64,000 nucleotides of DNA from Fulvia fulva (lineage: Eukaryota; Ascomycota; Dothideomycetes; Mycosphaerellales; Mycosphaerellaceae), in contig NC_063013.1 of NCBI RefSeq assembly GCF_020509005.1, forward strand, positions 5,518,001-5,582,000, in the 5' to 3' direction. The notes beneath the pieces were generated by a model. The model was given only the letters and a program-made list of their open reading frames with translations, was not told the origin of the DNA and did not search any database. The translations under genes were made by a program, and so were the position numbers. Of this stretch, positions 52,939 through 63,979 are shown piece after piece (positions within the stretch are counted from its first letter, which is position 1; every line of letters begins with the position of its first letter).

Positions 52939-55900
52939 TCACCCACCAAAGTTCATCTTGAGTGCGATCGTGGGCTCTCGGTCTGAGCTGAAGTCTTGTC
53001 TCGAACCACGATTGCCAGTCTGCGACTTTAAGATCTTCTCCATCAGCTGTTTCTCACCACCCGCTAGGCTGCCGACCAGGGTTCTGAAAGTCGTGTTGTC
53101 CGCGGCAGCGAGCTCCAATAGCCGCGCTGCGATCCTAGGATACACCGACTGGCCATCCTGTGCTGCCCTGCTGAGCAGAGTCTTGATCACCAGTACAATT
53201 GCAGCTGGTCTTTGGTCAGGGGCGATCTTTGTTGCAGTATATGTTGTGAGTGTCTGAGCCATGACAGACTTTGTCTCAGCCATGCCTTCCAAATCGGGAG
53301 CATTCAGCAGAAAGTTGACAGCATGTGAGAATGTCAATCGAGTGGCGACACTCTGTAGCAAGAGTGTGCGATAGCAACCAGCGGTGACCTTGGTCGTCAT
53401 TGGCGATGAGAGACACTCACGCAGCTCGCCAATGAAGCGCAGCATCAGGGGATCATCGCTCTCGAAAAGCGGCTGAGCGGCCGAAAGTAGGATGGTGATG
53501 GTGAGCAGAGTGTTCTTCTCACAAGGCAGGCTTGCTTCCGCCTCCCGCTTCTGAGCATTTCGCAGGATTGCAAGCATGCGTTTGAAAGCATTTTGGACTT
53601 GTTGCTTCGTCTGAGGTCTTTCGTCTTCTACAATGCTCGCAATGAAGCGACGAAAGATTGGCAGCGCTTGAGGGACAACAGCAGTCTGACAGCTTGCGGT
53701 GCCGAGAATGGTCACGAAAATGTGGAGGATCGATGCGTGCAAGTCCGTCTTTATGATGGAAGGAAACACTTCCGAGACATCCACAAGTGCCTGCAACGAT
53801 GCACGCACCAGGCTAGTAGCCTCTTCTGAAGACTCCAGCTGCGCAGATACTGGCGTTTCAGCCAGACCCGGGACGAGTCCGCCAATGACTAGGACGATGA
53901 TGCGAGTGAGCTCAAATAACTGCTCGATATCGTCTGACAACTGTGCTTCGCCGTTGATAGGCGTCTGCAGACCTTGCCTGGACGATGGGTGGACAAGGCA
54001 GAGATTCCGCGCGATCTCGACAATGATGGACTGCATGCTCAAACTTTCCGTGAGCACCATGCGATCGAGCAGGTCCATTGTCTCTGCGAAGACAACTTCC
54101 TGGTAGATCGCATTGCCAGACACCGACGGGCGTATGATCTTCTTCAGAGCCTCCAAGATGTCCAAGTTGCGTCGTCGAGCCATTACATCGTCGTCGCCAC
54201 TTCGGACGGCAAGCGATTCGAATGCCAGACCGTAAAGCACGAAGAAGAACGCCACTGGCTCTTCTCGATAGTTGATGCCGGTGTTCTTGCGGGCGATGGT
54301 TCCGTCGATGCCGTCTTCTTCGTTATCATCCTTATGTTGCTCTAGCTGCTTGTTGTCAAGCGCATCAAAGACGAAATCGCTATCCTCATCAATAAGACTT
54401 GCGATGGCGTCAACCAAGCTCAGCCACGAAGCATGGTAGAACTTTAGCAAGGTCTCACGGTTCAGCGCTGCGTAGACTGTGTCGAGGTCTCCAGACGTAG
54501 CAGGTGTTGTGGTGGTTGCCGAAATTTCTGGCTCAAAGCGCAACCGAGCATACTCTCGCAATGACAAGATCCACAGAGGGACTAATTGTGCGATGTGAGG
54601 CTTCACTACTTCGGCAAGATACTTTTGCTCTGCGCTTGCAATTTGTAGTTCTGCCCAAGCAGCGAAGACAGCCATGCGAACCATAACCTGTGCACTCGAG
54701 CTGAGTCCCTTGAGATCTCCGATGCTGGCAGTGTCTGTATCCTGGGAGAAGCTGTCTAGGGCGGAGACGAGTGTTTTGAGGATGCGACCCATACGTTCGA
54801 TGTCGGTCACGATACCAGTAGCAATGAAAGTGGCGCAGACGTTGACCGCAGCCCCAGCCAGCTCAGGTGACGAGTCAGCAGCGAACGCGGGCGTCAACGC
54901 GGAGCTGATCTGAGCCTGGTACTGTTCAAGCAGCATCGCTTCCTGGAAGTCAGGATCTGGTGTCCTGCCAAACATCTTCAGAATCTGGTCAATGATTTGC
55001 ATACCTACCACGCGCAGAGCGGCCACGCCGGCAGTAGACGCCGAGAACGCGATTCGGATAACATCTGCGACTTTCTGCTGCAGCGCCGCCTCGCCAGGAG
55101 TGTCGTCACTGACAGTAGCCTCTTTTTGAATCATTGCAATGAGATTGTGTAGGCATTGCATTGCGAACAGACGTACCTGCCAGCGCATGAGCTCTTGTGT
55201 TGAGGATGCTGCTTCAGCTTCGTCTTCTTTGGATGCGCCAGCAGTAACTGCAAAGCCAGCAACTTCTTCGTCTTGAAGGTCAACGCCCGCAGTAGCGGTC
55301 GCACTTTTGGCCACCGCCGTCTTCGACTTGTCTGCCTTCACCATGGTCTTGGTCAGTATGTCGTTACATCTACGGATCCAGTCTGCAGGGTCGCTGGACC
55401 CGGTCTGTTGTAGCCAGTTCAAGAAGATGTTGCGGACAGCCTGCTGCGAAGGCTCGAAATTGAGGTACTCCCAGAGCCGTTCCTCGAGACCAGGTCGCGC
55501 AACTCGCACAATCTCAGGGGCGTCGCGTCGCATCAGTGTGAACAGACCGTGTAAAGCAAGCTTCGAGACATCCTCCGAAGGCGAGTCGATGTCATCCTGC
55601 AAGCGGCGAACGTACTGAACAAACTCCATATGGCCCGGTGCATATAGTGACAGATGCTCTAGACATCGCAGACTCTCCAGCAGAGCAGCAGTCTCCTCTT
55701 CTCGAGAGAAGAGACGCACCATCGTTAGTATCATATCTCGGGCCTTCGCCATATCCTGTAGGTCCGGCCCAAGGACATTGATGAGCGCATCGACACCACG
55801 AGCCAGTGTGGCAGCCACCGGCAGATCCATGGACATGTTTGACGAAGCCTGCGCCACGGTCTCAATGTTGTGACTGTCTGACACGTACAGCTGGCTAAGT

Positions 55901-58900
55901 AGACCTATCGTAGTCGTAACATAGCCCGAGAAGTTCAGTCCGGCTGACTCCGCAATCGTCGCGAGACTGCCCAGTGCCCAAAAGTGAACCAGTGGATGAG
56001 TATCTGCAGCCAGCGACATCAAGATGCCAACAATGTTCTTCATGTGCAGTCCAGCTGCCATGCCACCAAGTTGTGAATGAATGTGAGCAAGCGCAGATGC
56101 GCAGCCAGCACGTACATAAGGCTCACGGTTGTTAACAATAGTTTCTGTGAGATAGGTAACCTCTGAACTCGTAAAAGCGGTGCCAGAGCTCGAGCACAGC
56201 CGGCCAAGCGCGGCAGCAGCCATGCATCTAATGCTGTCGTCTGGGTCCTTGATGCAAAGGTGAAGTAGCGCCTGCAGACCCTTCTCGGCCTGCATGCTCT
56301 TTAGCTCGCCACGAGCTGACCCAAGGTCTCCTGTTGTCACCCGCAACGCCATCGAAAGTGCAAGCGCAACATTCGCGACGATCGCTACTTTCCGGGCAGG
56401 GTCCTTCTGCAGCATCGGTGCGTTTATAGAAGAGCTGATCTGCTGTATAGTGCTGTCTTGTACTTTGGGGCTCTGTAGAGGCAATGAGAGACCAAATGCC
56501 GCGATGGCTGCATTCACGACTTCGGTGGCCGGAGGTCCAGGCAGTTCTTGCTCGGTTTGCGCAGATGACAAGTAGCAGGAGGTAGGGTCATTCTCAGCGG
56601 CTACGCCGACTGGCGACAGTATGGCTTGATCGATCTCTGCTTCTTGATCGGATCTGCTTGTCCAGTGCCTTTCATGTCCACCAGTGATCGGATTGCGGAT
56701 GTCGAGACCTCGTAAACACCCCGATACACCGAAGCCATAATTGTCGCTCAGATCCCAGATGCTTTCGAAAGTGCTTGCAGAAGATGCGATGGCGGCGCTC
56801 AATGAATTTGGTGCGTCGTACTCGGAGTCTGAAAAGGAGGCGACGGCAATGGGCAAGATGGTCGAGTGCGCTGTTGCTTCAAGGCTTCCAGCTGGACTCA
56901 GGCTGAGGAGCTGCGAGAAGCACTGAAAGACCCTGCGTCGAACCATGACCTCGTAATCTTGCAACTGCAGCGCGGCAGAAAGACGATTCGATGGGTCATC
57001 GCTAGTTCTTTTCGAAGGCAACCCTTGCAAGAACGTGACAGTGTTCTCAAGCATCACCGATAATCGCCGAGAGATATCAGATGTGAGTAGCCGTTGATTG
57101 TACGTCAAGAATGCTTTTATTGACCCCAGAGCGCACTCTCGTACATGAGCCAAGTAGCTCAACTCTAGCATGTTCCGCTTGCTGATGTGGTCGCTAGAGA
57201 CGGGCTTAGGCAGTGCATTTCGCCACAAGAGCATAAGTTGCGCTACGTGAATCTTCACGAAGTTAGGTCCAAGGGACATGAGACCTCCAATCATGATCCA
57301 GGCTACCTGCAACTGGCAACTTGACACTCTGAGGTCAGAGCTGCCGCTCGACTTCAGTAAGTTCGTAGCCTGTTGGAGCACCCTGGCATATACGTCAACC
57401 GACCCGTATAATGGATGCTGGCTCGATGTGCTTAAGATGGCTGCCAGACCGTGCGCGTAACCTATGCAGCGACGCTGGCTCTGGCGCGGACCTCCCAAGA
57501 GATTCAATTCGCGACTGACACTGTTCATGCATATCGTGACCGTGGGCAGTAGCTGTTGTGGACACGCGAGGGTGAACGTGCGCAGTGCTCGTGCAGCATG
57601 CACCTGGACTGTAAAGCTTGGGTGTTGAAGTACCTGCAGTAATCCTTCGCGGCAGCCTTCCGCAATAGTGCCAATCGCAGTGTCCAGTCGTTGAGTGAGC
57701 GAAGTCAATGCACTGATCGCACCAGTCAGGACTGCTTTCGATGGCTCTGGTCGTTCTTTGACGGTCTGTGGATAATCTTTGATGATATCGTTGAGCAGAA
57801 ATCTGCAGGCATTCATTTGCGCTGTTTCGCCTATCATTCCACCTATGACTTGGTCGAGGATGATGCGTACAAACTTGCGGCACATCAATTGCCGATACTG
57901 GTTGTATTGCCAGCCAGGGTAGTCTAGCAGGTCCTTGAACAGATGGTTCACGATCTCGCCATACTTTTGTTCGACAACACCTTCGCCAAGTGCTCTTAGC
58001 ACTTTAATGTAGCAGACCGCGATGCCAGCTCGAGCTCTGTTCGGTGTAGCGGGTTTGCAGAAGTGCGTTGACAATAGCCGAAAGATCTCTAACAGCCCAT
58101 AAGACAGTGCCGTTGCAGATTTCTCTGGCGCTGGGGATGAAGCACGTTCTGCTTCATCACCTTCTTCCGATAAGCCAGTCTTCTTCGACTTTTTTGGCTT
58201 TTTCATCTTAGGTACCGCATCCTTATTCGGCGACTCGGTATAGCTCTTCACGAGCTCTGTTGCAAGACTAGAAGCTGCTGCATGTCGGACCCTGACAGAG
58301 GCGCTCTCCATCGCCTTGAGTAGCGCCGCCTGTAGCTTGTCAAAGTCGCTGGAATTGTCGAAATATGATGTATATCGTATCAACTGCTCCAAGCACCAAC
58401 ATGCGTTAGCCTGTACAAGGAGAGATCTGTCGGTTCCTGCAGCATTTCGAGCTTGTTTCCATATAGCACGTCCCAGATCTTCGTCTATCGCGACAGCGAT
58501 GCCCTTCGCAATCTTCCCGCAAGCCTGGAATATGGCACTTCGAAGTGCCGTGTCGCTCGCTGCAGGCTTCAGCAGCTTCAGCACAGCAGTACATGCCAAT
58601 GGTGACAAACTGATTGCACTGTCGCCCGCAGCGTCAAAAATGACGCCCAAACAGTATACCGCGGCATGCTTCGCGCGGGCGTCCTTGTCTTTGCCGGCAT
58701 TGACAATCGCGACCAGTTCATTGATCGATTCGTAGAGGATCTTCCTGCTGCCTTTTGTAAGGATGCCGTGGAAGCATCTACCAACATTCTTGCGTATTAC
58801 CCTCGTCGGCGCTGGAGACGCGAGGTCGATCACTTGGAACAGCTCTTTCTTCAACGCGACCTGCTCTGCGCTGACTTCGTCGTTCGTGATGTCCTCGACA

Positions 58901-59103
58901 TGCTTCGCGAGGTCGGCCGTGAAGGTGAGGAGATATAGACCTTGCTGCTCCGAGGGGAGCGAGTGCAGCTTTGAGACATCTAGCTCGTATGCAGATGTCG
59001 GTGCAGCTGCTTCTTTCGTGCCATTCGTAGTGGTACTCGTGGTGGTAGCTGGCTTATTGACGGACTTGGTGGGGGGTTGTGCTGCAGACTCCGGGTCGGC
59101 CAT
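52939..59103 (-). CDS. LAA1: HEAT-repeat protein LAA1/HEATR5
   Basis: A 2,054-residue single-exon protein. Laa1 (human HEATR5A/B) is a giant HEAT-repeat protein that helps place the AP-1 clathrin adaptor on trans-Golgi and endosome membranes. The N-terminal third is most typical: TRVIRKNVGRCFHGILTKGS, DARAKHAAVYCLGVIFDAAG, WKQARNAAGTDRSLLVQANA CWCLEQL, YGEIVNHLFKDLLDYPGW and VHAARALRTFTLACPQQLLP. HEAT units continue along the chain (DPDDSIRCMAAAALGRLCSS, YVRAGCASALAHIHSQLGGM, HPLVHFWALGSLATIAES). The C-terminus is SDREPTIALKMNFGG. A short basic stretch KMKKPKKSKKTG lies near residue 300. It is head-to-head with TACO1 across 239 bases. Confidence 0.93.
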   Translation of the reverse strand: MADPESAAQPPTKSVNKPATTTSTTTNGTKEAAAPTSAYELDVSKLHSLPSEQQGLYLLTFTADLAKHVEDITNDEVSAEQVALKKELFQVIDLASPAPTRVIRKNVGRCFHGILTKGSRKILYESINELVAIVNAGKDKDARAKHAAVYCLGVIFDAAGDSAISLSPLACTAVLKLLKPAASDTALRSAIFQACGKIAKGIAVAIDEDLGRAIWKQARNAAGTDRSLLVQANACWCLEQLIRYTSYFDNSSDFDKLQAALLKAMESASVRVRHAAASSLATELVKSYTESPNKDAVPKMKKPKKSKKTGLSEEGDEAERASSPAPEKSATALSYGLLEIFRLLSTHFCKPATPNRARAGIAVCYIKVLRALGEGVVEQKYGEIVNHLFKDLLDYPGWQYNQYRQLMCRKFVRIILDQVIGGMIGETAQMNACRFLLNDIIKDYPQTVKERPEPSKAVLTGAISALTSLTQRLDTAIGTIAEGCREGLLQVLQHPSFTVQVHAARALRTFTLACPQQLLPTVTICMNSVSRELNLLGGPRQSQRRCIGYAHGLAAILSTSSQHPLYGSVDVYARVLQQATNLLKSSGSSDLRVSSCQLQVAWIMIGGLMSLGPNFVKIHVAQLMLLWRNALPKPVSSDHISKRNMLELSYLAHVRECALGSIKAFLTYNQRLLTSDISRRLSVMLENTVTFLQGLPSKRTSDDPSNRLSAALQLQDYEVMVRRRVFQCFSQLLSLSPAGSLEATAHSTILPIAVASFSDSEYDAPNSLSAAIASSASTFESIWDLSDNYGFGVSGCLRGLDIRNPITGGHERHWTSRSDQEAEIDQAILSPVGVAAENDPTSCYLSSAQTEQELPGPPATEVVNAAIAAFGLSLPLQSPKVQDSTIQQISSSINAPMLQKDPARKVAIVANVALALSMALRVTTGDLGSARGELKSMQAEKGLQALLHLCIKDPDDSIRCMAAAALGRLCSSSGTAFTSSEVTYLTETIVNNREPYVRAGCASALAHIHSQLGGMAAGLHMKNIVGILMSLAADTHPLVHFWALGSLATIAESAGLNFSGYVTTTIGLLSQLYVSDSHNIETVAQASSNMSMDLPVAATLARGVDALINVLGPDLQDMAKARDMILTMVRLFSREEETAALLESLRCLEHLSLYAPGHMEFVQYVRRLQDDIDSPSEDVSKLALHGLFTLMRRDAPEIVRVARPGLEERLWEYLNFEPSQQAVRNIFLNWLQQTGSSDPADWIRRCNDILTKTMVKADKSKTAVAKSATATAGVDLQDEEVAGFAVTAGASKEDEAEAASSTQELMRWQVRLFAMQCLHNLIAMIQKEATVSDDTPGEAALQQKVADVIRIAFSASTAGVAALRVVGMQIIDQILKMFGRTPDPDFQEAMLLEQYQAQISSALTPAFAADSSPELAGAAVNVCATFIATGIVTDIERMGRILKTLVSALDSFSQDTDTASIGDLKGLSSSAQVMVRMAVFAAWAELQIASAEQKYLAEVVKPHIAQLVPLWILSLREYARLRFEPEISATTTTPATSGDLDTVYAALNRETLLKFYHASWLSLVDAIASLIDEDSDFVFDALDNKQLEQHKDDNEEDGIDGTIARKNTGINYREEPVAFFFVLYGLAFESLAVRSGDDDVMARRRNLDILEALKKIIRPSVSGNAIYQEVVFAETMDLLDRMVLTESLSMQSIIVEIARNLCLVHPSSRQGLQTPINGEAQLSDDIEQLFELTRIIVLVIGGLVPGLAETPVSAQLESSEEATSLVRASLQALVDVSEVFPSIIKTDLHASILHIFVTILGTASCQTAVVPQALPIFRRFIASIVEDERPQTKQQVQNAFKRMLAILRNAQKREAEASLPCEKNTLLTITILLSAAQPLFESDDPLMLRFIGELRECLSSPMTTKVTAGCYRTLLLQSVATRLTFSHAVNFLLNAPDLEGMAETKSVMAQTLTTYTATKIAPDQRPAAIVLVIKTLLSRAAQDGQSVYPRIAARLLELAAADNTTFRTLVGSLAGGEKQLMEKILKSQTGNRGSRQDFSSDREPTIALKMNFGG

Positions 59104-59342
59104 TGTGACCAGGCAGTGCTATGCTATGCTATACCATCCCGCGGCCCCGAGTATGCCTTCAAACACGTAACAAGGCCGTAAAAAGTCGTTCAGTCGTGTC
59201 GTGTGTTCATGTCAGGAGCAAGGATGTTGAATGTACAGTCCAGTTATAGCTCCACAAACATTTAATCCGAATGCCGAGCTATGTCCGCTGATACACTTCT
59301 CTCTACCCTTGTTAGTCTCCGTTCTACTTCACCATCACCATC
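59104..59342. promoter_or_regulatory. Divergent promoter LAA1 / TACO1
   Basis: 239 bases between two divergent ATGs. No clear TATA box. It contains GC-rich and CT-rich stretches only. Confidence 0.45.
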
Positions 59343-60239
59343 ATGGCACCCAGCAGAGGCCTCCACTCCCTGGATCTCATCCATCGACCCTACCAGAGAT
59401 ACCTCTGCTCACAATGCCGCACGCGGTCCTTCGCAACAACACCCACCTCCCTCTCCGGTCATAGCAGGTGGTCCAAGATCAAGCATGACAAGGCAAAAAC
59501 AGATTCCTCAAAGAACAAAGCACGCAGCATCTTCAGTCATGAGATAGCAACAGCCTCGCGCCTCTTCGGCCCCGACCCCAACATGAACCCTCGCCTCGCC
59601 GACATCATCACCAAGGCCAAGAGAGAGTCGTTCGCCAAAGCAAGCATAGAGGCAGCCATCGCAAGAGGTCAGGGGCGGAGCTTGAGCGGGCATGCTTTAG
59701 AGAGCGTGACGGTTGAAGGGTTACTGCCGAACAATGTCGCCGTCATCGTGGAATGCGAGACGGACGGAAAGCTCAGGACTTTGGCAGAGGTACGGCTGGT
59801 CATCAAAGAAGCCGGAGGCTCTGAAGGCAAAACTGGATATCTGTTTACGAAGAGGGGGAGGGTTGTGTTTGAGGCGAAGGAGGGAGTCGGGATGGATGAT
59901 GTGTTAGAGCCTGCGTTGGAAGCTGGAGCACAAGATGTTACGGAAGATGATGATGGGAAATTCGTGGTTTGGACGGAGCCTGGAGACACGAAGCATGTGG
60001 GCGAAGCCATGACGGAGGCTCTTAGTTTGCAAATTGCCACGTCGGACATTGTGTCGGTCCCAAACGAGGATACGAAGGTTGCGGTACCCAGCGAAGAGGC
60101 TGCAGGCGAGCTTAGACACTTCATTGATCAGCTGCAAGAGAAGGAGGCGAGCGTGCAGAGCATTGCAATGAACGTTTCCCAGGGGAACCTTGAAGCCGAT
60201 GCCTGGAACGACTTGCGGAGCCGCTTAGGAGCGTCGTAA
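59343..60239 (+). CDS. TACO1: YebC/TACO1 mitochondrial translation factor
   Basis: YebC-family protein; mitochondrial members (human TACO1, yeast Dpc29) help mitoribosomes translate difficult sequences, for example in COX1. 298 residues, one exon. The first 40 residues are basic with Ser/Arg (LIHRPYQRYLCSQCRTRSFA), a mitochondrial presequence. The YebC core begins GHSRWSKIKHDKAKTDSSKN, followed by IFSHEIATASRLFGPDPNMN PRL, IITKAKRESFAKASIEAAI, NNVAVIVECETDGKLRTLAE VR, the glycine-rich GGSEGKTGYLFTKRGRVVFE and the acidic DVTEDDDGKFVVWTEPG. The family length is 240-300, so it is complete. Confidence 0.95.
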   Translation: MAPSRGLHSLDLIHRPYQRYLCSQCRTRSFATTPTSLSGHSRWSKIKHDKAKTDSSKNKARSIFSHEIATASRLFGPDPNMNPRLADIITKAKRESFAKASIEAAIARGQGRSLSGHALESVTVEGLLPNNVAVIVECETDGKLRTLAEVRLVIKEAGGSEGKTGYLFTKRGRVVFEAKEGVGMDDVLEPALEAGAQDVTEDDDGKFVVWTEPGDTKHVGEAMTEALSLQIATSDIVSVPNEDTKVAVPSEEAAGELRHFIDQLQEKEASVQSIAMNVSQGNLEADAWNDLRSRLGAS

Positions 60240-60411
60240 ATTCTGGTCTGTACAAAGGACAGCAAAGCTAAGTTTAACTTCGGCTATCTCTTCATCTCAA
60301 AACCTGTCGCCAACAGTGGCATGCATACGCTGATTCCTGAGCATCGCTTTACTACCAGCATGTGTATCCTCTTCGAGTCCTGTACAGTATGCATCACATC
60401 AACGTCTCAGC

Positions 60412-61499
60412 TCACACCTTCTGCTTCCTAGACGGTGGCTCAGCGCCGATCATGTCGAAGAATTCAGCCTCTGTGAGGGTCTTCAGCTTCTTCTCCTCGA
60501 TCTCCTCCACTTTCTTTGGGCCTGGTTTGATGCCGAGGATGACATAGTCTGTGTCCTCGAGCTTCTTGACGATCTTGGCACCGCAAGCGACAGCGGCTTT
60601 CTCCATCTCGGGCCGATTGGCGGTCATCGTGCCAGTAAAGAGTAGATCGAGGCCCTTCAAGGATCCTGGAGTTCCCTCGATGGCGGTGGAAGTGCTCTTC
60701 TTAGCTGCGGCAGCCTGCTTTGGAGCGGCTCTCTTGGGTGCGGACTTCTTGGCTGGGGGTGGCTCTTCCTCGACTTCTTCCTCGGCCTTTCCCTCTTCGC
60801 CCGTTTCCCGGCCAGCGGCCGCCTTGCCAGTCTCGACCATCTCCAGGAACTCAGCCTCATTGATTGTCTTCAGAGACTTCTCCTTGATCTCGTCGACCTT
60901 CTTCGTTCCAGGGCGCTCTCCAACCACGATGAGGTCGGCTTCCGCAAGCTTCTTGTCACTCACAATGTCGGCACCATACACTTTAGCAGTCGCTTCACAA
61001 GTCTTGCGGTCCATGGACTTGAAGGTTCCTGTGAAGGTCATCTGCAGCTTGTTAGCATAATCGCGGCCATCTTGACGGACACCACTTGCTTTCAGACCCT
61101 GCAGCGAATCGGCCTTGCCCTTTGGTATGGCCTTCTTCTCTGACTTTTCGGCGGCGGCCTTCTTGCTCGGGGCCGGCTTCTGGTCATCGTCCTCCTCGTC
61201 TTCAGCGACGGTCTTCTTGGTCTTCACTTTCGAAGCAGCGGCACTACAAATCAGATCAATGACGAGGACAGGATCACAGGCGTTCTGAACCTACCCCTTG
61301 CCACCCTTGGCCACCCTTCCTTTACTGACAGTTCCGTGACCTCAAATTTCACCTCAGCATCCTCCTCCTCGCCATGGGCTTCGGCAGCTTCAGTGGCCGC
61401 GTCTCGAGTGGCGAATGCCTCCAACACTTCGAGGCGACCTTCAGAGTCAGAGGTGAAGTCGCGTCGCGTAACTAGAAAGACCGAACGCGGCGGTGCCAT
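60412..61499 (-). CDS. Protein with two BRCT domains, splice uncertain
   Basis: Exon 1 is 61295-61499 (MAPPRSVFLVTRRDFTSDSE), with a donor GTAGGT at 61294. The second part runs to the stop at 60412. It has two BRCT domains of the ligase/RFC type: GRDYANKLQMTFTGTFKSMD with TCEATAKVYGADIVSDKKLA, and GSLKGLDLLFTGTMTANRPE with KAAVACGAKIVKKLEDTDYV. Each is followed by a KKVxEIxEKxLKTxxEAEF tail. A Lys/Ala/Pro-rich linker joins them. Splicing to the good acceptor at 61244 (51-nt intron) leaves the frame off by one; the acceptor at 61227 (68 nt) keeps frame, giving 339 residues. Alternatively there is a one-base error upstream, since another frame reads VSKGRVAKGGKGAAASK straight into exon 2. BRCT pairs usually act in DNA repair or replication. 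Confidence 0.8.
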
Positions 61500-61858
61500 C
61501 GCAAGTGCAGCTTCAGGCCGAGATTAGAGAACTTGCAGTCAACTACTTCTGGGCTGTGGTTTTGCGATTACGGTAAAAGACGGATGCGGTACAAAGATCG
61601 AGCAAAGCAGGAGGCGACTTGGTTGTTGATTGTTTAAGCATTATGGAAACAGACGCTTGACCGGTCAGCTCAGGTGGAGCTCAGGCAGCAAGACCCTGGG
61701 CACGCAGTCACGTGTCGGAATCGACGGTTTTATTCCCCCGAAAGAAGAGGGACGAACGCTGTTGCCGCCTGTTGATTTGCCACAGCCTTGCCCAGACCCA
61801 GAGTCTTCACGTTGAACCGCCGTCTTGGTCCCATCATAATTCTGCCATACCCGCCATA
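61500..61858. other. Promoter region of the BRCT gene
   Basis: About 360 bases between the BRCT ATG and the permease stop (both minus). A CACGTG E-box lies near 61709-61714. No gene is seen. Confidence 0.5.
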
Positions 61859-63979
61859 TCACGGCTGTCCGGGTTCGACGATGTTGTCTGCCACTCGACC
61901 CAAGCGAGCATTGGGCAGCCAGGTGTCCTCCGGATATACCCACCAGGTAATGATACCGAAGAGCGTGATGGCGCCGAAGATCACAGGCGAATCTGCAGCA
62001 GTCAGTATCGATACACTATGCGTCCATGCGAGCGGTTCGACTTACAGTTGAAGCTCTGGGAAGTGACTGGGAAGACGATTGGTGAGAACAATACGCATGC
62101 CAGGTAGGTGTTCCAGATGAAAGCAATGAAGTTCAGTGGTCGTGACCAGCGCCCGAGAGACCATTTGGCATTCGCTGTTGACAGGCTGTGGGGAGTCAAG
62201 AATGTACGACCAACTGTGTCATATTAGCTCTCTTCGGCGGGTCTGTCAAGCCAAAACTTACAGCAGATCAGAGCATATGCCGTGATTGTGGGCACACCAG
62301 CCGCACTAACCAATGACGTGAAAGCAACCGGGCTGGCCAAGATAGTGCAGAGCAACAAGGCCGCGACTGCATGCATCACGATGATCGCGTTCTTGGGTTC
62401 CTTCTTGTCGCTGACTTTCGCAATCCAACCAGACCACGGAAGAACGCCATCGCGAGCCACAGCCCATATGAGCCTTGAGCTCGCCACTCCAGCGACAGTC
62501 GCATTAAAGATGAGCCCAAGGATGCAGATGACATTCATGAAAACATGCCCACCCCTGCCCATGCTGAGAGCATAGATGGAGACGAATGGCTGCGGTGCAT
62601 TCAGACCGTATAGCGTCTCCAGATTCGGCAGGCAGAACAGGAACAAGATGACAATCGGGAAGCCTATCGCAGCAGACGCAGCGGCAGATGTAAAAATTCC
62701 TTTGGCCGCAACCACATTGGCGTTCTTGGTCTCCTCTGCAATGTGCCCGCTTGCTTCGAAACCGACCAGGACTCCAGCAGTGACAAAGTAGCTCAGCATC
62801 CAGTTCCACACAGGTGGAGCTCCAGTCTCATTGTAAGTCTGTGTGAAGACGTACTTGGCGTCTTGAAACCCATAAGTCTTGGACACTGCGATCGGGAGCC
62901 AGGTGATGTTGAGGAAGAAGTCCAAGAGGATGAGACAAATTGCAATCCGGAACACGGTCCTGTAAGTTTTCGGGTCCAGGTAATTCATCCCAATCGCGAG
63001 GAAAAGAATCACCTCGGCCACGATCCACTGTACCGCACGGAACTTGATGTTTCCAGTGTCAGTCGGAAAGTCCACGCCGAAGATGGTAATCTCGGACAAC
63101 AGGAAGTTCGCGGCGGCCTGGCAAGTGCTGGCAATGAACGTCGTCCAAGCTGTGGTGGACCACCAAGCCACTACGAAGCCGAAGAGTCTGCCATAACGTC
63201 GCCCACCGCTCTCTGCTGCCCAGAAGTAGATCGATCCGGCTGCAGGGAGAGCAGAGCAGATCTCAGCCAGTACGGCTGCAGTAATCATGACGAAGAAGCA
63301 TGTCACAACGTACGAGCTCCAGTATGCTGCTGGACCTCCAGCACCAACTCCGATGGTGAAGGTCGTTCGTACGCCACCCACGGAGTAGAGAGCGGCTAAG
63401 AGAAGTCAGTGACCATGCCTTTGCTGGTCTTCATAAGACGAACCAAAGCTTGCCGCGAAGCTCTCGAAGAACTTCCATTGACGATGGAGTGACTGTGAAA
63501 TGTCAGCACTCCGTAGGTATGCAAAGCAATACAGTACCTACCTGTTTGTAGCCAATTTTTTGCTTCTGAAGTCAGTTGCACACGTTTCAAAAGTCAAGGG
63601 GCAAGAGCATCGGCTGATATAAGGGTCATGCATCTCCAATTCCGCGCAAATTACTGCGATCAAGTTCAACACGGTATATTCTCAGCCTTGCCCATATGCC
63701 GCTCTCACTCCCTGACTGATGCGTGGTTGGTGAGAGGGTCAGATGGCGAAGCACCCGCGTGCATGACATTAAGCTTGATGCTGCTCGTAACTCACTGAGT
63801 ATCTCGAAGATTACTTTGAACCATTGCTATCACTCCATAGTGCTCTCGCTCGGTCGTACCAAGTAGCGTTCGTCTGAATCCATGCTAGAGGTCTCGTCGG
63901 GAAAGTCGGAGTGAGGGTCGGAGACGACATCGTCGTTAGCCTTCGTTTCCTTCGTTGAACGATGCGTAAGAGGTGCCAT
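61859..63979 (-). CDS. Amino-acid permease (APC family, GABA/choline-permease-like)
   Basis: Twelve-span plasma-membrane amino-acid/choline/GABA-type transporter. Six exons on the minus strand: 63860-63979, 63542-63562, 63444-63492, 62262-63395, 62046-62213 and 61859-61992. They total 1,626 bases, 541 residues. The second exon is only 21 bases (QKIGYKQ). Introns: 297, 49, 48, 48 and 53 nt. Joined motifs: DERYL-QKIGYKQ-SLHRQW, FFESFAASFAALYSVGGVRT, GVGAGGPAAYWSSYVVTCFF, SALPAAGSIYFWAAESGGRR, GFEASGHIAEETKNANVVAA, SRLIWAVARDGVLPWSGW, YALICFGRTFLTPHS, WSLGRWSRPLNFIAFIWNTY and VIFGAITLFGIITWWVYPED. The N-terminal tail is hydrophilic. The substrate is not decided. No single frame covers the gene, and all splice phases agree. 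Confidence 0.9.
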
